From DATLAN01 sp035527455 (lineage in GTDB: Bacteria > Planctomycetota > Planctomycetia > Pirellulales > Thermoguttaceae), in NCBI GenBank assembly GCA_035527455.1, contig DATLAN010000547.1:1-60585 (forward strand): a stretch of DNA of 60,585 nt. The letters run 5' to 3'. Below, in pieces: positions 23,108 through 31,183 of the stretch (position 1 is the stretch's first letter; the number at the start of each line of letters is the position of its first letter). The notes beneath the pieces were generated by a model. That model had not been told where the DNA came from. It searched no databases and saw only the letters and a list, made by a program, of their open reading frames with translations. A program made the position numbers and the translations under genes.

Positions 23108-23207
23108 GGCAGGGGGAAGGATACCGCCCTGCCGTAATTGCGGAGACCGTCGTCGCCTTGTCGACGTGACGTCCGCGAGCACTCGACCTCGCACGGGCGC
23201 AGGGAAG

Positions 23208-23232
23208 CGCCTGAGGCGGGTGTTTTTGCTTT
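23208..23232 (+). terminator. Weak terminator-like site downstream of mraZ
   Basis: A short CGCC-TGA-GGCG stem is followed by GGTGTTTTTGCTTTT. The stem is short, so partial termination or none. Confidence 0.3.
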
Positions 23233-23360
23233 TCGGATTCGATGGACAAGCCAACACCAACACGTCTGCGGTTTCCCGCACTGCACGACAGAAGCCGGCC
23301 ACCCTCCCGCACCGGCCGGCCGTTGCGAACTGATGAATTCGACGGAGAAGCGTTCGCTCA

Positions 23361-24254
23361 GTGCCGATGACCAATGCCTCGCCGGCCCATGTGCCCGTTA
23401 TGTTGGACCAGGTCGTCCGATGGCTCGACCCGAAGCCGGGCATGACGATCGTCGACGGGACATTGGGTGGCGGCGGCCACGCGCGGGCATTGGCCGAGCG
23501 GATCGCACCGAATGGACTGCTGATCGCGCTGGACCGTGATCCCAACGCGATCGCCGCGGCCGAGCGGAACCTGGCGGGCATGCCGGTGAAGCTGGCTGGG
23601 GCCAATTTCTGCGAACTGCCGGAAGTGCTCGAACAAGTGGAAATATCACAAGTGGACGGCATCGTGTTGGATTTGGGAGTATCCAGCGACCAACTGGCCG
23701 ATACGCAGCGGGGTTTCAGCTTCGCCGCCGAAGGGCCGCTCGATCTGCGGTTCGATCCAACCCGGGGCGAACCGGCCGGCCGGCTGGTGAATCGGCTGAA
23801 TGCTCAACACCTTGCCGACTTGATCTACCGCTACGGGGAAGAACGATACAGCCGGCAGATCGCACGGGCCATCGTCGCGCGGCGTCGCGAGAAGCCGATC
23901 GAAACGGCAGCGGAGTTGGCCGAACTGGTCCGCCGTTGCGTGCCGCGCCGGCGGGGCGCCGAGCGGATCGATCCGGCGACGCGAACCTTTCAGGCGTTGC
24001 GGATCGCGGTCAACGACGAATTGAAATCGCTGGAAATCGCCTTGCGGCGAATGCCCGGCTGCCTGGCACCGCAAGCACGTCTGGTGGTGATCAGCTTCCA
24101 TTCGTTGGAAGACCGTCTGGTGAAAGAGGCGTTTCGTGACGACGACCGGCTCGAGCCGCTGACGCGCAAGCCGATTCGTCCCGACCCGGACGAAGTCGCC
24201 CGAAATCCCCGGTCGCGCAGTGCGAAGTTGCGAGTTGCCGAAAGAACGGATTAG
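23361..24254 (+). CDS. rsmH: 16S rRNA (cytosine1402-N4)-methyltransferase
   Basis: A 297-residue RsmH (MraW), which methylates N4 of C1402 in 16S rRNA. Seen: HVPVMLDQVVRWLDP at the start, the SAM loop VDGTLGGGGHARALAERI, LDRDPNAIAAAERNL, the DGIVLDLGVSSDQLAD motif, GFSF...PLDLRFDP, TFQALRIAVNDEL and ISFHSLEDRLVKEAF. GTG at 23361 is taken as start because GGAG lies 13 bases upstream; the ATG two codons later is possible. It follows mraZ as in the standard division cluster and is followed 48 bases later by a LysM protein. Confidence 0.96.
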   Translation: MPMTNASPAHVPVMLDQVVRWLDPKPGMTIVDGTLGGGGHARALAERIAPNGLLIALDRDPNAIAAAERNLAGMPVKLAGANFCELPEVLEQVEISQVDGIVLDLGVSSDQLADTQRGFSFAAEGPLDLRFDPTRGEPAGRLVNRLNAQHLADLIYRYGEERYSRQIARAIVARRREKPIETAAELAELVRRCVPRRRGAERIDPATRTFQALRIAVNDELKSLEIALRRMPGCLAPQARLVVISFHSLEDRLVKEAFRDDDRLEPLTRKPIRPDPDEVARNPRSRSAKLRVAERTD

Positions 24255-24302
24255 CGTAGGTTTTTCGAGTAAATCGACCCTCTTCAGCAAGGAGGCGAAA
24301 AG

Positions 24303-25571
24303 ATGGGTAAGGAAGCCAAAATCGGTCTAGCGGTCATCTTGATCTTGTTGATCACCTTCGGCGTGGTCTTGGCCCGGCGCTTGAGCGGCTCGGGCGACGA
24401 TTCGGAAACTTCTGCTTCGAACGATAGGAGTGCGGAGGCGCCTGGAGCCCCGGGCGACTCGAAGAAGGACGGCGACAAGCGGCCTGCACCCGCCGAGCCG
24501 ATGGTGCTGACGGCCGGCGCTGTCTCGAGCAGCACGCCGCCGCACTCGCTGAGCGACGCAACCGGGCCGGGCGCGGGCCTGAGGGAGATCGCACCTCCTC
24601 GTGTTGCACCCCCGAACGCCCCCCAGTCGTATCAGGTGATGTCCTTGCCTGAGGTGGGCGAGGCGCCGCCCGTCACGCCGTACGACTCCTACGCAAGCAA
24701 CTCGCAACAACCCGGTGCGGAAAACGCCACCGCATGGGACCCGGTCGGCGTCAGCGGCGTCGCCGACGCTTCGCAAGCGAATACCTCCCGGCTGATGCCG
24801 CCGGGCACCGCAACGGCCGATCAGCAAACCCATTCGATGCGGGTGATCCCTTCGGATCCGGAATCGTTGCGGCCTCCGGCATTGCCTGCTTACGACGCTC
24901 CCAGCGCGAACGGATATCAGACCGGCATGGCATCCACCGGCCAAGTCCCGACCTACGGGCCATCGTCGCGCGTCCTGTATCCCAGCGAGCCTTTCTCGAT
25001 TCCGGCCCGGCCGGTCGCGGGCACGGGCAACCACATGGCTCTCAACCCCGCGTACGGCACCTACGACTCTCAAGGTCCCGACGGCGAATATACGGTACAG
25101 CCGAACGACAGCTACTGGGTGATTTCCGAGCGGCTTTACGGCACGGGGAACTACTTCAAGGCATTGGCCGAGCACAACCGCAACCGGATTCCGCTGGCGA
25201 ACCAGTTGGCTGTCGGCGACGTGATTTCCGTGCCCGGCGTGGCCGAGTTGGAGAGAGACTACCCCGGGCTGTGTCCCAAGCCGGGGCGTCTGGAGACCCT
25301 GCGCAACCGCACGTCGAACATCCATTCGGTGAGCACGTACATGGGCGGACGGACCTACGTGGTCCAGGAAGGCGATACGTTGGCCGACATCGCGCGGCAC
25401 GAACTCGGCAAGCTCTCGCGCTGGCCGGAAATCCACGAACTCAATCGCGGCGTGCTGGGCGACGATCCCGACTATCTCAGTCCGGGCATCGAACTCGTGC
25501 TCCCCGACGACAACGCTCCCTCCAGCACGTACACCGCTCGGCCGGACACCGGCACGATCTATCGTCGATGA
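24303..25571 (+). CDS. Membrane-anchored protein with two LysM domains
   Basis: A 422-residue protein: short cytoplasmic start (MGKEAK), one membrane helix (about 7-25), a long Pro/Ala/Ser-rich spacer, and two LysM modules near residues 262-312 (EYTVQPNDSYWVISERLYGTGNYFKAL...LAVGDVISVP) and 352-402 (TYVVQEGDTLADIARHELG). LysM modules bind N-acetylglucosamine-containing polymers such as peptidoglycan, so this likely links the inner membrane to the wall. It lies exactly where ftsL usually follows rsmH and has the same topology as FtsL (short inside, one helix, long outside) but no coiled coil. A perfect AAGGAGG lies 8 bases before the ATG. Its stop overlaps the next gene. Confidence 0.85.
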   Translation: MGKEAKIGLAVILILLITFGVVLARRLSGSGDDSETSASNDRSAEAPGAPGDSKKDGDKRPAPAEPMVLTAGAVSSSTPPHSLSDATGPGAGLREIAPPRVAPPNAPQSYQVMSLPEVGEAPPVTPYDSYASNSQQPGAENATAWDPVGVSGVADASQANTSRLMPPGTATADQQTHSMRVIPSDPESLRPPALPAYDAPSANGYQTGMASTGQVPTYGPSSRVLYPSEPFSIPARPVAGTGNHMALNPAYGTYDSQGPDGEYTVQPNDSYWVISERLYGTGNYFKALAEHNRNRIPLANQLAVGDVISVPGVAELERDYPGLCPKPGRLETLRNRTSNIHSVSTYMGGRTYVVQEGDTLADIARHELGKLSRWPEIHELNRGVLGDDPDYLSPGIELVLPDDNAPSSTYTARPDTGTIYRR

Positions 25572-26050
25572 CGCGGATCCGCAGGATGAGGATGAAGATC
25601 GTTTCCGGCGGGCAGACCGGCGTGGATCGCGGGGCGCTCGATGCGGCGATGGCGCTCGGCATCGCCCACGGCGGCTGGTGCCCACGCGGCCGGCTGGCCG
25701 AAGACGGGCGAATTTCGGACCGCTACGAGCTTTCCGAAACCGACTCGCCGAAATATGCCGTGCGGACCCAGCGCAACGTGCTCGATTCCGACGCCACGTT
25801 GATCCTCTGCCGCGGCCGTCCCACCGGGGGCACCGAGTTGACGCTTCGTCTGGCTCAACAGCACGGCAAGCCGCACCTGGTGGTCGATTTGGACGATCCG
25901 CCGAAGTTCGCGGAGGTCCGTCGCTGGCTGGAAGACGAGCAGGTCGCCGTGCTCAACGTCGCCGGGCCTCGCGAGAGCCAAAGTCCGGGCATCGCAAAGC
26001 AGAGTGCGGAGTTCATGGCCGAGTTACTGACCACGCCGGGTGTGGCGTGA
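25568..26050 (+). CDS. cpYpsA-like SLOG-family protein (annotated elsewhere as putative molybdenum carrier)
   Basis: About 160 residues. The Rossmann-like SLOG fold is shown by KIVSGGQTGVDRGALDAA near the start, then GWCPRGRLAEDGRI, a YAVRTQRNVLDSDATLILCRGRPTGGTELT centre and HLVVDL. This is the circularly permuted YpsA family; relatives are thought to bind nucleotides or molybdenum cofactor, without a firm function. The ATG at 25568 overlaps the LysM stop (ATGA), but the family start MKIVSGGQ corresponds to ATG 25592 with AGGATGAGG just upstream, so that may be the true start. A REP pair follows the stop. Confidence 0.75.
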   Translation: MTRIRRMRMKIVSGGQTGVDRGALDAAMALGIAHGGWCPRGRLAEDGRISDRYELSETDSPKYAVRTQRNVLDSDATLILCRGRPTGGTELTLRLAQQHGKPHLVVDLDDPPKFAEVRRWLEDEQVAVLNVAGPRESQSPGIAKQSAEFMAELLTTPGVA

Positions 26051-26062
26051 AATGCCCCCTTC

Positions 26063-26169
26063 GTAGGTCAGGGCTTGCCCTGACGGGATCGAGCTTCGTG
26101 CCCTGACGGGATCGAACAGTCGGCGGGAGAATCGGCAGGAAGAATCTGTCAGGGCAAGCCCTGACCTAC
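26063..26169. repeat. GTAG-headed REP inverted pair, family B
   Basis: Arms GTAG + GTCAGGGCTTGCCCTGAC at 26063-26084 and its exact inverse at 26148-26169. Each arm is a hairpin with a CTTG loop. Between them CCCTGACGGGATCGA is duplicated. The element begins 12 bases after the cpYpsA stop and ends 50 bases before the hisF promoter. Confidence 0.8.
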
Positions 26170-26218
26170 GCGTCAAAAAAGCCCCAGCGGGCTATCTTGC
26201 ACCCGCTGCATCGGGGTG

Positions 26219-26247
26219 TTGACCGGCAGTCTGGGTGCAACTACAGT
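26219..26247 (+). promoter_or_regulatory. hisF promoter candidate
   Basis: TTGACC (26219-26224), 17 bases, TACAGT (26242-26247); leader about 66 nt. It directly follows the REP pair, which isolates it from the cpYpsA gene. Confidence 0.5.
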
Positions 26248-26319
26248 AGAGGGCTTGGATGCCGGGCGGCTCGCACGCCCGATCGCTGACGTGGAAGAGG
26301 CCTTTTTCGACGGTTTTTC

Positions 26320-27105
26320 ATGCTTGCCAAGCGGGTTATCCCGTGCCTCGACGTGAATCGAGGCCGGGTGGTCAAAGGGACGAACTTTCTGAATCTCCGC
26401 GACGCCGGAGATCCGGTCGAAGTGGCCAAACGCTACGAGCAAGAGGGGGCCGACGAGCTGGTTTTCCTCGACATCACCGCCAGCCACGAAGGACGCGACA
26501 TCATCCTGGACGTGGTCCGGCGGACGGCCGAAGTGATCTTCATGCCGCTGACGGTCGGGGGAGGCATCCGCACGCTGGAGGACATTCGGGCACTGCTGAT
26601 CGCCGGCAGCGACAAGGTCTCGATCAATTCGGCCGCCTGCCGAAATCCCGATCTGGTCCGCCAGGCGGCCCGGCGGTTCGGCAGCCAGTGCATCGTGGTC
26701 AATATCGATCCGAAAAGGGTGCAGAAAGACGGCAAGGAATTCTGGGAAGTGCATATCAACGGCGGGCGGATAGGAACCGGGCTGGAGGCGGTCGCCTGGG
26801 CGCGAGAGGTCGAGCGGTTGGGAGCCGGCGAGATCGTGCTCACCTCGATGGACGCCGACGGCACCAAGGACGGCTACGATCTGGAAATCACGGCTGTGGT
26901 CGCTCGCGCCGTCACCATACCCGTGGTCGCCAGCGGCGGGGCCGGCTGCCCGGAGCATCTGGCCGACGCCATCCTCCTCGGGGGAGCCGACGCCGCCTTG
27001 GCCGCCAGCATCTTCCACTACGGCCAGTTCACCCTCGAGGAAACCAAACGCGTCATGCAGCAGCGGGGGATCCACGTGAGGCTGTTGGGAAACGGGGGCG
27101 GGTAG
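26320..27105 (+). CDS. hisF: Imidazole glycerol phosphate synthase cyclase subunit
   Basis: A 261-residue HisF barrel, which with HisH makes imidazole glycerol phosphate and AICAR in histidine synthesis. Family marks: MLAKRVIPCLDVNRGRVVKG with the catalytic Asp11, FLDITAS, PLTVGGGIR, GSDKVSINSAA, VVNIDPKRV with the catalytic Asp near 130, LTSMDADGTKDGYD and VVASGGAG. Length is normal. No other his gene lies beside it. The SD is poor; the start is fixed by homology. Confidence 0.97.
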   Translation: MLAKRVIPCLDVNRGRVVKGTNFLNLRDAGDPVEVAKRYEQEGADELVFLDITASHEGRDIILDVVRRTAEVIFMPLTVGGGIRTLEDIRALLIAGSDKVSINSAACRNPDLVRQAARRFGSQCIVVNIDPKRVQKDGKEFWEVHINGGRIGTGLEAVAWAREVERLGAGEIVLTSMDADGTKDGYDLEITAVVARAVTIPVVASGGAGCPEHLADAILLGGADAALAASIFHYGQFTLEETKRVMQQRGIHVRLLGNGGG

Positions 27106-27160
27106 GTGATCGGCAAACTGTGCCGAGCGATTTGGAACATGGAGTCGCGTTGGGGTAACA

Positions 27161-27340
27161 TGGAGTGCATCATAACGCCCGGGGACTGAACGTGGAGTGC
27201 ATCATAACGCCCGGGGACTGCGTTTCCCGGGGTGGGGCGCGGGGATGAGTTTTGCCACCCCGGGGAGTGCAATCCCCGGGCGTTGGGGAGTGCAATCCCC
27301 GGGCGTTGGGGAGTGGAGTCCCCGGGCGTTGGGGAGTGCT
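27161..27340. repeat. Minisatellite of palindromic units in the pilT leader (family G)
   Basis: Two 28-bp direct copies (27161-27188, 27193-27220) are followed by 3.4 tandem 23-bp units (27262-27284, 27285-27307, 27308-27330, part to 27340). Each unit is a GGGGA...TCCCC hairpin followed by GGGCGTT. The first pair carries the unit core in the opposite orientation. Confidence 0.75.
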
Positions 27341-27376
27341 GTGACAAGGCGAGTTTGCGGGAACGGGCAGGCCGCG

Positions 27377-27412
27377 TTTACGGGAGAAGGATGGTTTACG
27401 GGAGAAGGATGG
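27377..27412 (+). repeat. 18-bp tandem duplication carrying the pilT ribosome-binding site
   Basis: TTTACGGGAGAAGGATGG occurs twice head to tail and ends four bases before the pilT ATG, so two potential SD sequences stand in line. Confidence 0.7.
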
Positions 27413-27416
27413 CGAC

Positions 27417-28571
27417 ATGGCAACGGTGGTAGAAGTCGAACAGGAACGGTTCCTCGGCAAGCACGAGGAATTGGAGATCGACAAGCTGTTCCGCGCGCTG
27501 GTGAAGCTGGAGGGGAGCGATCTTCACCTGAAGGTGGATTGCCCTCCGTACGTCCGGGTCAACGGCACGCTGCGACCGCTGAATCGGGGACCGGTCGACG
27601 ACGAGGAGATGGTGCGGCTGATCTTTCCGATGATCAACATGCAGGAGCGCCGCAAGCGGATATTCGAGGAAGAAGGGGGATGCGACTTCGCCTACGTGCT
27701 CGACATCGAGGGCACGAACTGGCGGTTCCGCGTGAACATCCTCCAGCAGATGGGCCACGTGGGCCTGGTCGCCCGGCGCGTCAACAACGTGATCCCCACC
27801 TTCCAGGAACTCCATTTGCCCGAGGGCCTGACGCGGCTTTGCCATTACAGCCAGGGGATGGTTCTGCTGGCCGGGGTGACCGGATCGGGCAAGAGCACGA
27901 CCATCGCGGCGATGCTCGATTGGGTCAATCACAACTACCGCAAGCACATCCTCACGCTCGAGGACCCGATCGAATTCGCCTTCACCGAAGACAAGTGTCT
28001 GATCAACCAGCGGGAAATCGGCCTGGACGTCAAGAACTTCATGATCGGCATGAAACACGCGGTGCGTGAGGACCCCGACGTGATGCTGGTGGGCGAAATG
28101 CGGGACCGGGAGTCGTTCGAGACGGCGATCCAGGCGGCCGAGACGGGCCACCTGGTCTTCGGGACGATCCACGCCTCGACGGCCCCCAGCACGATCGGCC
28201 GCATCCTCGACCTGTTCCCCGAAAGCATGCATTCGGCTATCCGCAGTGCGTTGGCTTTCAACATGAAGGGCATCATCGCCCAGAAACTGCTCCCCTCGAT
28301 CATGGAAGGGGTCGGCCGGGTGCCGACCTGCGAGGTGATGACCTTCTCGGGTACGGTCCGCAAGCTGATCCTGGAGGAAGAGGACGAAAAGCTATCCGAC
28401 GCCATCCGCATCAGCAAGGGCGAGGGGATGCAGGATTTCACGGCCAGCTTGAAGCATCTGATCGAGAACGACATGATCGACCGCGCTACGGCGTTCGAGG
28501 TCGCCCCCAACGCCGAGGCGCTGAAAATGGCACTTAAAGGAATCAACCTCGCCGAATCCGGAATGCTTTGA
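27417..28571 (+). CDS. pilT: PilT-family twitching motility ATPase
   Basis: A 384-residue hexameric ATPase of the type IV pilus retraction class. N-terminal PAS-like domain (about 20-125; SDLHLKVDCPPYVRVNG), Walker A GVTGSGKST with Lys159, Asp box LEDPIEF (about 181-187), Walker B VMLVGEMRD (222-230), His box GHLVFGTIHA with His245 and His252, and the conserved C-terminal arginine-rich region. It lacks the AIRNLIRE-type C-terminal motif in clear form. All catalytic residues are present. The next gene, a degenerate PilB/GspE relative, starts on its stop codon (TGATG). The GC-rich minisatellite and RBS duplication lie upstream. The partner pilus genes are not in the window. Confidence 0.88.
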   Translation: MATVVEVEQERFLGKHEELEIDKLFRALVKLEGSDLHLKVDCPPYVRVNGTLRPLNRGPVDDEEMVRLIFPMINMQERRKRIFEEEGGCDFAYVLDIEGTNWRFRVNILQQMGHVGLVARRVNNVIPTFQELHLPEGLTRLCHYSQGMVLLAGVTGSGKSTTIAAMLDWVNHNYRKHILTLEDPIEFAFTEDKCLINQREIGLDVKNFMIGMKHAVREDPDVMLVGEMRDRESFETAIQAAETGHLVFGTIHASTAPSTIGRILDLFPESMHSAIRSALAFNMKGIIAQKLLPSIMEGVGRVPTCEVMTFSGTVRKLILEEEDEKLSDAIRISKGEGMQDFTASLKHLIENDMIDRATAFEVAPNAEALKMALKGINLAESGML

Positions 28572-30340
28572 TGTTGCGCACCCTGTTCCTGTTATTTGCA
28601 GTGGCCCTGATCGTCCTTGTCGTCACCGGCGAGTCGCTCGCCGCCGACAGCGGCGAGTGGCCGGCCTTCAAGGACCCGGATCCGAGACCGGAGTCGGACT
28701 TCCGCGGACCCGGGTTCTACGTCAGTTGGGTCAAAATCCTTGCCTGCTGGCTGGTATTCCTCGTCTGGGTCTACAGTACCGACTGGGTCAACCGGGACGC
28801 CCAGGAACTGAAGCTGGAGTTCCTCCGCTGGAACCCGATCGTCTTCGGGACCTTCGTGGGGGCGTTCGTGCTGGTCTGGCTGCTCCCTTCGTTCTGGATC
28901 GCCTTTCCGCTCTTGTTGATCGCTTACGCTGCGCCGCTGGGCAGTTACGTCGTGTACCGCAACTCCAGAGTGACCAACGACCAGCGAGTCTTCACTCGCG
29001 AACACATCCGTTATTGCCTCTCCGTATGGTTCGGCAAAGTCGGGGTCAAGATCGAGGCGGAAGCCCCCGATCCGCACTCGGCGGGTCCCCCGGTCGTCCT
29101 GGGTGCCCGCGGTGCCGACGATCCGAAGCAAAACGCCGCCCGACTGCTGGCCGCCCGGCAAACTCCGGGAATTCTGCCGGCGCGCGAGATCCTCGCCGAC
29201 GCGCTCTCGTACCGCTCCTCGGCGATCATGCTCGACTACTCGCAGCAAGGCGCGGCGGTCCGCTGTATGGTCGACGGCGTCTGGCTGAACCGTGAAGCCA
29301 TCGAGCGCGAACGGGGCGATCCGGCCTTGGAAACGCTGAAGGTCCTCTGTGGGCTGAACCCCAAAGACCGCCAGAACCGCCAGAGCGGGACGTTTCAGAC
29401 CGAGTATCGATCGCTCACCTATCCCAGTACGCTGACCAGCCAGGGAACGAAAACGGGCGAACGCGTGCTCGTGCAATTGATGGACGAAAAGGTCCGCTTC
29501 GAGACCTTCGACGATATCGGCCTGCGGACGAAACTCCGGGAACAGATCCAAGAGATGTTGGATATGGAGCGGGGCCTGCTGCTGATCTCCGCCATGCCCG
29601 CCGGCGGCCTGCGAAGCACGGCCGACGTGGTGTTGCGCCATACCGACCGGCTGATGCGGGAGTTCATAGCGGTGGAAGAGGAAACCAACCGGTACCAGGA
29701 GGTCGAGAACTGCCCGGTCACCACCTACAATGCCGCCGGGGGCCAGTCGCCGGCCGACGTGCTGCCGAAGGTCTTTCGCACCCAACCGGACGTGGTCGTG
29801 GTGCGCGACCTGGTCAACGCGGAAACGGTCCGCTTGATGTGCCGGGAGACGGCCGGGAAGCGTCAGTTCATCAGCACCGTTCGGGCGAAGGACTGTGCCG
29901 ACGCGTTGATGCGGGTGTTGGCCATGGGCGTACCGGCGGCAGAGTTGGCCGGCGCGGTGGCGGCCGTGGTCGGACAACGGCTGATCCGCAAACTGTGCGA
30001 CGCGTGCAAGGAAGCCTACGCTCCCCCGCCGCAGATCCTCAATCAACTGGGGATCCCCGAAGGCCGGGTGCAGGCCTTCTACCGACCGCCCCAGCCGACC
30101 GAGGAAACGGAAGTCTGCGAGAAGTGCAGCGGGATCGGCTACTATGGACGGACGGCCATCTTCGAGCTGCTGACCGTCGGCAATACGGTTCGCCAGGTGC
30201 TCAGAACCGGCCCCAAACCCGACCTCTTGCGCAAGGCCGGCCGGAAGGACGGCATGCGGAGTCTCCAGGAGGAAGGCGTGCTGTTGGTGGCCAAGGGAAT
30301 TACCTCGTTGCCGGAATTGATGCGAGTGTTGAAACAGTAA
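28571..30340 (+). CDS. Membrane-anchored, catalytically degenerate PilB/GspE-type protein
   Basis: 589 residues. Unlike PilB it begins with a signal-like helix (1-24) and two further membrane segments (about 54-70 and 92-122), followed by a PilB/GspE-like domain. The Walker A site reads AMPAGGLRST (341-350), so the nucleotide-binding Lys is gone; the Walker B region is VVVVRDLV (408-415) and the His box has become RQFISTVRA (431-439). The zinc-binding loop is intact: Cys476, Cys479, Cys516 and Cys519 (CDAC...CEKC, then GYYGRTAIFELL). It is therefore probably a pseudo-ATPase tethered to the membrane, maybe a scaffold or regulator for the active PilT encoded just before (1-base overlap). A CvpA-like gene follows 20 bases later. 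Confidence 0.8.
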   Translation: MLRTLFLLFAVALIVLVVTGESLAADSGEWPAFKDPDPRPESDFRGPGFYVSWVKILACWLVFLVWVYSTDWVNRDAQELKLEFLRWNPIVFGTFVGAFVLVWLLPSFWIAFPLLLIAYAAPLGSYVVYRNSRVTNDQRVFTREHIRYCLSVWFGKVGVKIEAEAPDPHSAGPPVVLGARGADDPKQNAARLLAARQTPGILPAREILADALSYRSSAIMLDYSQQGAAVRCMVDGVWLNREAIERERGDPALETLKVLCGLNPKDRQNRQSGTFQTEYRSLTYPSTLTSQGTKTGERVLVQLMDEKVRFETFDDIGLRTKLREQIQEMLDMERGLLLISAMPAGGLRSTADVVLRHTDRLMREFIAVEEETNRYQEVENCPVTTYNAAGGQSPADVLPKVFRTQPDVVVVRDLVNAETVRLMCRETAGKRQFISTVRAKDCADALMRVLAMGVPAAELAGAVAAVVGQRLIRKLCDACKEAYAPPPQILNQLGIPEGRVQAFYRPPQPTEETEVCEKCSGIGYYGRTAIFELLTVGNTVRQVLRTGPKPDLLRKAGRKDGMRSLQEEGVLLVAKGITSLPELMRVLKQ

Positions 30341-30360
30341 GACCCGGGATTGCAAACACG

Positions 30361-31050
30361 ATGTCTTTTCTGCTGCCGTTGTTGATGTTCCTGATCTTCG
30401 TCGCCTGCGTGGCGGTGTTGTATACCGAGGGGATGTGGGGAAACGCGATCTGCCTGATCAACGTGACCACCGCCGCGCTGTTGGCCACCAACTTCTTCGA
30501 GCCGGTCGCGGCGTGGCTGGAAGGCATGGGACCCACGTACAGTTACGTTTGGGATTTTCTCGCACTGTGGGGTCTGTTCGCCGTCTTCATGACCCTGCTC
30601 CGCCTGGGTACGGATCTGCTCTCCCGCGTCAGGGTGCGGTTCCTGAAGATCGCCGACCGGATCGGCAGCACCTTCTTCGCCTGCTGGGTCGGTTGGGTGA
30701 TGGTCTGCTTCACGATGATGACGCTGCACGCGGCGCCGCTGGCACGGAACTTCCTGGGCGGGGCGTTTCGGCCGGAACAGCGGATGTTCATCATGGGCCT
30801 GGCCCCCGACCGCCGCTGGCTGGGATTCGTGCAGAAGCAATCTCGCGGCGCGTTTTGCCGTTCGGTGGGCGAAGACGACGATCTCGACGTGCGGCCCGGG
30901 TGGAAGACGCAATGGACCGAAGACGAAACCAGAACGTTCGATCCCCGCAGCGAGTTCATGCCGAAATACGCCACGCGTCGCGCCAACCTGGAAGGCTATA
31001 ACAAGCGGTTCGGATCGATCCGTGTCAACCTGAAGGAACTGCCGAAGTAG
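30361..31050 (+). CDS. CvpA-family membrane protein
   Basis: 229 residues with four hydrophobic helices in the first ~125 residues (MSFLLPLLMFLIFVACVAV; WGNAICLINVTTAALLATNF; YVWDFLALWGLFAVFMTLLR; GSTFFACWVGWVMVCFTMM), the layout of the CvpA/colicin V production family, followed by a soluble tail of about 100 residues ending in basic residues. It starts 20 bases after the degenerate PilB-like gene and belongs to the same unit. Its function is unknown; a role in envelope assembly with the two ATPase-like proteins is inferred only from the operon. The SD is weak. Confidence 0.7.
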   Translation: MSFLLPLLMFLIFVACVAVLYTEGMWGNAICLINVTTAALLATNFFEPVAAWLEGMGPTYSYVWDFLALWGLFAVFMTLLRLGTDLLSRVRVRFLKIADRIGSTFFACWVGWVMVCFTMMTLHAAPLARNFLGGAFRPEQRMFIMGLAPDRRWLGFVQKQSRGAFCRSVGEDDDLDVRPGWKTQWTEDETRTFDPRSEFMPKYATRRANLEGYNKRFGSIRVNLKELPK

Positions 31051-31055
31051 ACCCC

Positions 31056-31143
31056 GTGGAAAAAGGGGGCAGGCACCGAGCCGGCAGCGCTTTTCCGCGG
31101 CTTTCACACCATCTGCGGCTCGGAGCCAGTCCCCATTTTCCAC
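31056..31143. repeat. Imperfect inverted repeat, family I
   Basis: Two 27-bp arms (31056-31082 and 31117-31143), both starting GTGGAAAA outside and ending CCGAGCC inside, enclose a 34-base centre. It starts 6 bases after the CvpA-like stop codon and may serve as its terminator. Confidence 0.65.
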
Positions 31144-31183
31144 TCGCCGCCAACTGTTCGAGTGAATCAGTAAGGGTTCACGC

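Larger units (their letters stand above)
22917..23360 (+). other. 444-base spacer between mraZ and rsmH
   Basis: Unusually long for this gene pair. It holds a candidate structured RNA (23028-23107), a GGCAGGG/CCCTGCC hairpin around 23104-23132 and a weak terminator-like site near 23208-23232. No gene seen. Confidence 0.45.

Noticed and set aside
26175..26217. Minus-strand terminator-like hairpin followed by six T (CAGCGGG/CCCGCTG then TTTTTT)
   Set aside because: No minus-strand gene lies upstream that it could end; it may be part of the neighbouring repeat. Not listed as a terminator.
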